64,000 nt of DNA from Senimuribacter intestinalis (GTDB taxonomy: Bacteria; Bacillota; Clostridia; Peptostreptococcales; Anaerovoracaceae), in contig CALPCJ010000002.1 in assembly GCA_943192975.1 (NCBI GenBank), forward strand, positions 272,174 to 336,173. Reading direction: 5' to 3'. Shown in pieces: positions 60,949 to 64,000 of the stretch. Both the position numbers and the translations under genes were made by a program. The notes beneath the pieces are model-generated. The model did not search any database, was not told where the DNA came from, and saw nothing but the letters and a program-made list of their open reading frames with translations. Every line of letters begins with the position of its first letter. Position 1 is the stretch's first letter.

Positions 60949-60977
60949 ATACTACCACATATGTGATTCCCTGTCAA
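60949..60977 (-). promoter_or_regulatory. Promoter of the adhesin gene
   Basis: On the minus strand TTGACA (60972-60977), 17 bp and TAGTAT (60949-60954), giving an unusually long leader of about 265 nt. Confidence 0.7.
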
Positions 60978-61005
60978 GTTCCTTTTTTGTAAATTAATTA
61001 CTTTT

Positions 61006-61791
61006 TCACCTTTTAATAGAAGGTATAATAATTTCGTCTTGGTTTATATATAATTCTGCCAAGCCTGTTTCTCCTGCTAAAATTCCAAAAAGCGTTTCAG
61101 ACACCAATGTAATTGCATGGTTTCGCGCAGTGTAGTACTGTTTTTTACTGCAGTGTAAAATCTGATATAAGTCCGTCATCTCCATTTCTGCGTATTCCAT
61201 CTCCATATATGTGGTTCGTAAAATATTTCCATAGGTCCTGATTTTTTTACGTTCGTCATTATCCATCGACGTTACAACTCTCTCAATCAAACTAGTCAGC
61301 ACCGCCGTAAGATGAAGTTTGTTGGACTTCACATAATCCTTACACCGTCTTGAAGCAACAGACTCTTGCTCTGCCTCAAACAGCAGATAATAAATATCAG
61401 CCTGTGTTCCAATCATGGGTTCCTTTTTTCGCTGAACAGGAATATACTGAAATTGTCGCTCCTGTTCAGTGTATAGATTTTTGTCCTCTCTATCATCCTC
61501 ATCATAATCAGAAAAGTCATTAAAACGAAAATGATTATTTTTTTTAATAAACTTATAGTCCAGATACTTCTGTAAACACTTCTGTACAATATAATATCCA
61601 TCTCCGCCAGGTTGGTGAAAACGCTGTGAAGCACTCTCGTATGTTCTAAGACTCGAGAAAAAATCACACACTGCCGCCTCTTTCTCTTCCGAAGAATTGT
61701 CCTGCAAGTTCTGCATCAGATTCTCGTTGACATAATTCTGCACTGGTACATAGCCTTTTTCAACCAGATGCAAATGTTCCTTTTTGTCCAT
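61006..61791 (-). CDS. Uncharacterised protein, possibly a sigma/ArpU-like regulator
   Basis: A 261-residue cytoplasmic protein. The start at 61791 has AGGAGAGG 6 nt upstream. The N-terminal half is charged, with an acidic stretch (DYDEDDREDKN). The C-terminal 100 residues are helical and include an ERVVTSMDNDERKKI helix and a possible helix-turn-helix (MTDLYQILHCSKKQYYTARNH), similar in build to phage ArpU-type or sigma region-4-like regulators. It lies directly upstream of the adhesin promoter and may control it. The function is not established. Confidence 0.6.
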   Translation of the reverse strand: MDKKEHLHLVEKGYVPVQNYVNENLMQNLQDNSSEEKEAAVCDFFSSLRTYESASQRFHQPGGDGYYIVQKCLQKYLDYKFIKKNNHFRFNDFSDYDEDDREDKNLYTEQERQFQYIPVQRKKEPMIGTQADIYYLLFEAEQESVASRRCKDYVKSNKLHLTAVLTSLIERVVTSMDNDERKKIRTYGNILRTTYMEMEYAEMEMTDLYQILHCSKKQYYTARNHAITLVSETLFGILAGETGLAELYINQDEIIIPSIKR

Positions 61792-61882
61792 AAATACCTC
61801 TCCTAACTTTATCCATATAAATATCCTAGAAATATGATTATTATATGGATGTTTGCGGTTATATTCAACCCCTATGTCGAAA

Positions 61883-61979
61883 TTTGACACTTTTTTGTAG
61901 GATTTTGATACTTTTTTGTAAAAACCAAAATTTCACAGTGTTATTTTCTCAAAAATTACTCATGAATCAATGTGAAATT
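61883..61979. promoter_or_regulatory. Direct and inverted repeats in a divergent promoter region
   Basis: GAYACTTTTTTGTA occurs at 61886-61899 and 61907-61920, 21 bp apart (two helical turns). A 9-bp inverted repeat, AATTTCACA/TGTGAAATT, is at 61929-61937 and 61971-61979. Both lie between the divergent genes at 61791 and 62053, with a TATAAT at 62003-62008 for the latter. Confidence 0.5.
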
Positions 61980-62052
61980 ATTCCAATTTTTTTATAGTAT
62001 GTTATAATTAAATTGAATTTATTATTTACACTAACATAAGGAGAAAGAATAA

Positions 62053-62574
62053 ATGAAGAAAAAAATACTATCTGTAACTTTAGTAATTGTCATGATGCTC
62101 TCCTCAACAATTTCCGGATTCGCAGAGTATCGCCTAGCACGTCCTGTAATCGAAGATATTGATATTGGAAAAAACAGTATTAAAATTGACTGGGCTTACG
62201 TTCCCCATGCTGACGAATATGATATCTATCGCTCCACCTCTAAAGATGGAAAATACAAATATATCGATTCAAATGATGAAAGCTGGTATAGAGATTACAG
62301 CATAAAAAAAGGAACCCGCTATTATTATAAAGTCAGAGCGATATCATATAGCGACTATGATAACAGTTATCTAAGTAAATGGCGTTCTGGCAAAGTAAAG
62401 AAACCTGCACCAAAAAAATCGGTGTCAAACACTAACAGTCAAACAGTATATATCACCGACTCTGGTGATAAGTATCATCGTTCATGGTGCGGCTATTTGT
62501 GGAATAGTAAACATGCGATTTCATTAAGTAAAGCAAAAAGTCAGGGATACTCACCTTGTTCTCGTTGCTGGTAA
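62053..62574 (+). CDS. Secreted protein with fibronectin-III-like domain and C-terminal metal-binding motif
   Basis: A 173-residue protein. It has a signal peptide (MKKKILSVTLVIVMMLSSTISGFA), then a fibronectin-III-like module (ARPVIEDIDIGKNSIKIDW to WRSGKVKKP) and a short linker. The last 35 residues hold a H-x3-C...C-x2-C set (YHRSWCGYL ... GYSPCSRCW), like the small Ada-type zinc-binding tails of exported Firmicute proteins. AAGGAGAAAG precedes the ATG. It probably acts at the cell surface. The 63-residue frame after it lacks a ribosome site. Confidence 0.78.
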   Translation: MKKKILSVTLVIVMMLSSTISGFAEYRLARPVIEDIDIGKNSIKIDWAYVPHADEYDIYRSTSKDGKYKYIDSNDESWYRDYSIKKGTRYYYKVRAISYSDYDNSYLSKWRSGKVKKPAPKKSVSNTNSQTVYITDSGDKYHRSWCGYLWNSKHAISLSKAKSQGYSPCSRCW

Positions 62575-62903
62575 GTTGTTTTCTTTAGGCAAGTGACCAT
62601 GAGATATCTATTCTACCTTATCTCAAATACAATTAAAAAGACCAAACTCAACTATACGGAAGTATGCTATACTTATCAAATTGACGCTGGGACATTGTAT
62701 CTAAAATGTAAGAAAAGATTAGAGTGTATAGAATTTCAAACACATATCACGCATGGAAAGGAATTCGATAATCCCCTCTATTGATATTATAAAAAGTCGA
62801 ATATGTATCAGCAAAGCAATTTTAATAAGCCTCAGTTTTGTTTTTCGCTGACATAATTAGCGTGAAAGACAAATTCTCAATGTAATGTGGTTGAATGCCT
62901 TAT

Positions 62904-62974
62904 ATCGAATAGGGGCTAACTTGTAGCCCTTTCACACCACCCTGCGTGCCGCTCGGCATAGGGTGGTTCAATTC
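62904..62974 (-). mobile_element. Group II intron 3' remnant (domains V-VI)
   Basis: Read on the minus strand this segment gives a domain-V-like hairpin, ACCACCCT paired with AGGGTGGT (62960-62967 with about 62937-62944), capped by GCC-GAGC-GGC with a short bulge. GTGTGAAAGG follows, then a GGGCTA/TAGCCC hairpin like domain VI and the terminal CTATTCGAT. This order matches the 3' ends of bacterial group II introns. No reverse transcriptase or upstream intron domains are present, so it is a 5'-truncated relic. The rest of the 62575-63000 spacer holds no supported gene. Confidence 0.5.
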
Positions 62975-63005
62975 AAATAATAATCTACTTATCCGTCATA
63001 CAAGA

Positions 63006-63034
63006 AAATCCCAACGTCATAAACGTTGGGATTT
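63006..63034 (-). terminator. Terminator of the rRNA/tRNA operon
   Basis: A perfect 12-bp stem (63006-63017 with 63023-63034) with a 5-nt loop, 12 bp after tRNA-Leu on the minus strand, with TTTTCTT following. Confidence 0.85.
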
Positions 63035-63048
63035 CAACAATTTTTTGG

Positions 63049-63128
63049 TGCGCGATGAGGGACTTGAACCCCCACGGTCGCCCGCTAGAACCTAAATCTA
63101 GTGCGTCTGCCAATTCCGCCAATCGCGC
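63049..63128 (-). tRNA. tRNA-Leu (anticodon UAG)
   Basis: The cloverleaf is read on the minus strand: acceptor GCGCGAT with ATCGCGC, the GGCGGAATTGGCAGACGC D-arm typical of leucine tRNAs, anticodon loop TTTAGGT between CTAGA and TCTAG, a short variable arm, and the GGTTCAAGTCC T-arm. CCA is encoded (63046-63048). Confidence 0.96.
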
Positions 63129-63139
63129 ATAAGTATTGG

Positions 63140-63211
63140 AGCGGAAGACGAGATTCGAACTCGCGACCCTCGCCTTGGCAAGGCGATGCTCTACCCCTGA
63201 GCCACTTCCGC
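63140..63211 (-). tRNA. tRNA-Gly (anticodon GCC)
   Basis: Acceptor GCGGAAG with CTTCCGC, anticodon loop TTGCCAA between TCGCC and GGCGA, and the T-arm with GAGTTCGAATCTC. CCA is encoded at 63137-63139. Confidence 0.97.
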
Positions 63212-63261
63212 ATATGGATGAAAGTGAAATGCCGCTAACATAGCGGCATACTCTCCCTTGG

Positions 63262-63333
63262 TGACTCCACCGGGAATCGAACCCGGGTTACCGCCGTGAA
63301 AGGGCGGTGTCTTGACCGCTTGACCATGGAGCC
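63262..63333 (-). tRNA. tRNA-Glu (anticodon UUC)
   Basis: Acceptor GGCTCCA with TGGAGTC, anticodon loop CTTTCAC between CCGCC and GGCGG, and the T-arm with CGGGTTCGATTCCCG. CCA is encoded at 63259-63261. It follows the 5S gene by 7 bp. Confidence 0.97.
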
Positions 63334-63340
63334 ATTTTAA

Positions 63341-63457
63341 AACCGGCAACGACCTACTTTCCCAGGCAGCTTCCCACCAAGTATCATCGGCGCTTGAGAG
63401 CTTAACTTCTGTGTTCGAGATGGGTACAGGTGTATCCTCCCCGCTATTGTCACCGGA
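63341..63457 (-). rRNA. rrf: 5S ribosomal RNA
   Basis: About 117 nt on the minus strand, with the conserved CCCATCTCGAACACAGAAGTTAAG-type core (as two adjoining blocks near 63395-63425) and complementary ends TCCGGTGAC / TTGCCGG. The 5S-23S spacer (63458-63649) contains an ACGTAC/GTACGT hairpin and no tRNA. Confidence 0.96.
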
Positions 63458-63649
63458 TTTCCTGCTTGCCTTTTTCAATCCTGACTTTGTTGCTGCTCTT
63501 TCGCTCATCAGTTACGTACACTAGTACGTGCCCTCTTCGCTCCTTCGCACGCCGCGTCAGCTCTTGAAAAATTCTTCGCAGCTTCTTTTCTCTTGAGGTA
63601 TATACCCTCAAATCTGAATAACAATCAACAAACTCTTCGTAAAACCACT

Positions 63650-64000
<351 letters not shown>

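Noticed and set aside
62593..62784. 63-residue frame after the secreted protein gene
   Set aside because: No ribosome site, no recognisable family and composition typical of AT-rich spacer.

Overview
The window looks like chromosome of a spore-forming, anaerobic Gram-positive bacterium of class Clostridia. The signs are spoVS and a SpoIIM-like gene, AGGAGG-type ribosome binding sites, a T-box leader, LPXTG-like surface anchoring, sigma-54 activators with PEP/CoA-style anaerobic catabolism, and moderate GC with AT-rich spacers. An assignment to the Anaerovoracaceae (Emergencia-like) is only an impression from gene content. No phage or intact transposon was seen.

Layout. 1-5.8 kb: end of a two-component locus (membrane sensor start plus LytTR regulator), an internally deleted aldo/keto reductase, a lipoprotein, an ABC half-transporter, a hairpin-repeat array and a nuclease-like gene. 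5.9-18.1 kb: branched-chain amino acid block, with ilvA and ilvB-ilvN-ilvC-ilvD on the minus strand, diverging from a leucine T-box and leuA-leuC-leuD-leuB on the plus strand. 18.2-22.2 kb: envelope O-acetylation-type operon (SGNH hydrolase, DUF4358, MBOAT, DHHW). 22.2-31.4 kb: a seven-gene minus-strand catabolic operon (HMG-CoA-lyase-like enzyme, class II HMG-CoA reductase, two YtcJ-like amidohydrolases, AGCS symporter, CaiB-type CoA-transferase, enoyl-CoA hydratase) behind a near-perfect sigma-54 promoter, with its probable sigma-54 activator next door. 31.5-34.5 kb: that activator, folD and fchA. 34.6-42.1 kb: tag, then a second sigma-54 cluster (aminotransferase, activator, ornithine-cyclodeaminase family, YfcC-type transporter, opine-dehydrogenase family) with two sigma-54 promoters and matching palindromic activator sites. 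42.3-53.1 kb: housekeeping genes (fhs, rnhB, rbgA, rplS, xerD, spoIIM-like, nudix, spoVS, YprB-like exonuclease, PH-domain pair, HD protein) plus a candidate C-rich small RNA. 53.2-62.6 kb: secreted and surface proteins, including a 2047-residue thioester/Cna-B-type wall-anchored adhesin behind an attenuated leader. 62.9-64.0 kb: a likely group II intron 3' remnant, then the 3' end of an rRNA operon (23S, 5S, tRNA-Glu, tRNA-Gly, tRNA-Leu) read on the minus strand.

The most unusual structure is a set of four intergenic arrays (4.7, 7.3, 14.8 and 34.6 kb). In each, a short word alternates in orientation with a fixed 23-nt gap inside each inverted pair and a repeat period of about 61-63 bp, although the word itself differs (GTTGTGCA in two arrays, TTGACA/CTGACA in the other two). 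In the leuA-leuC array the 63-bp period is exact over five units. The best candidates for an undescribed metabolic system are the two sigma-54-controlled catabolic clusters.
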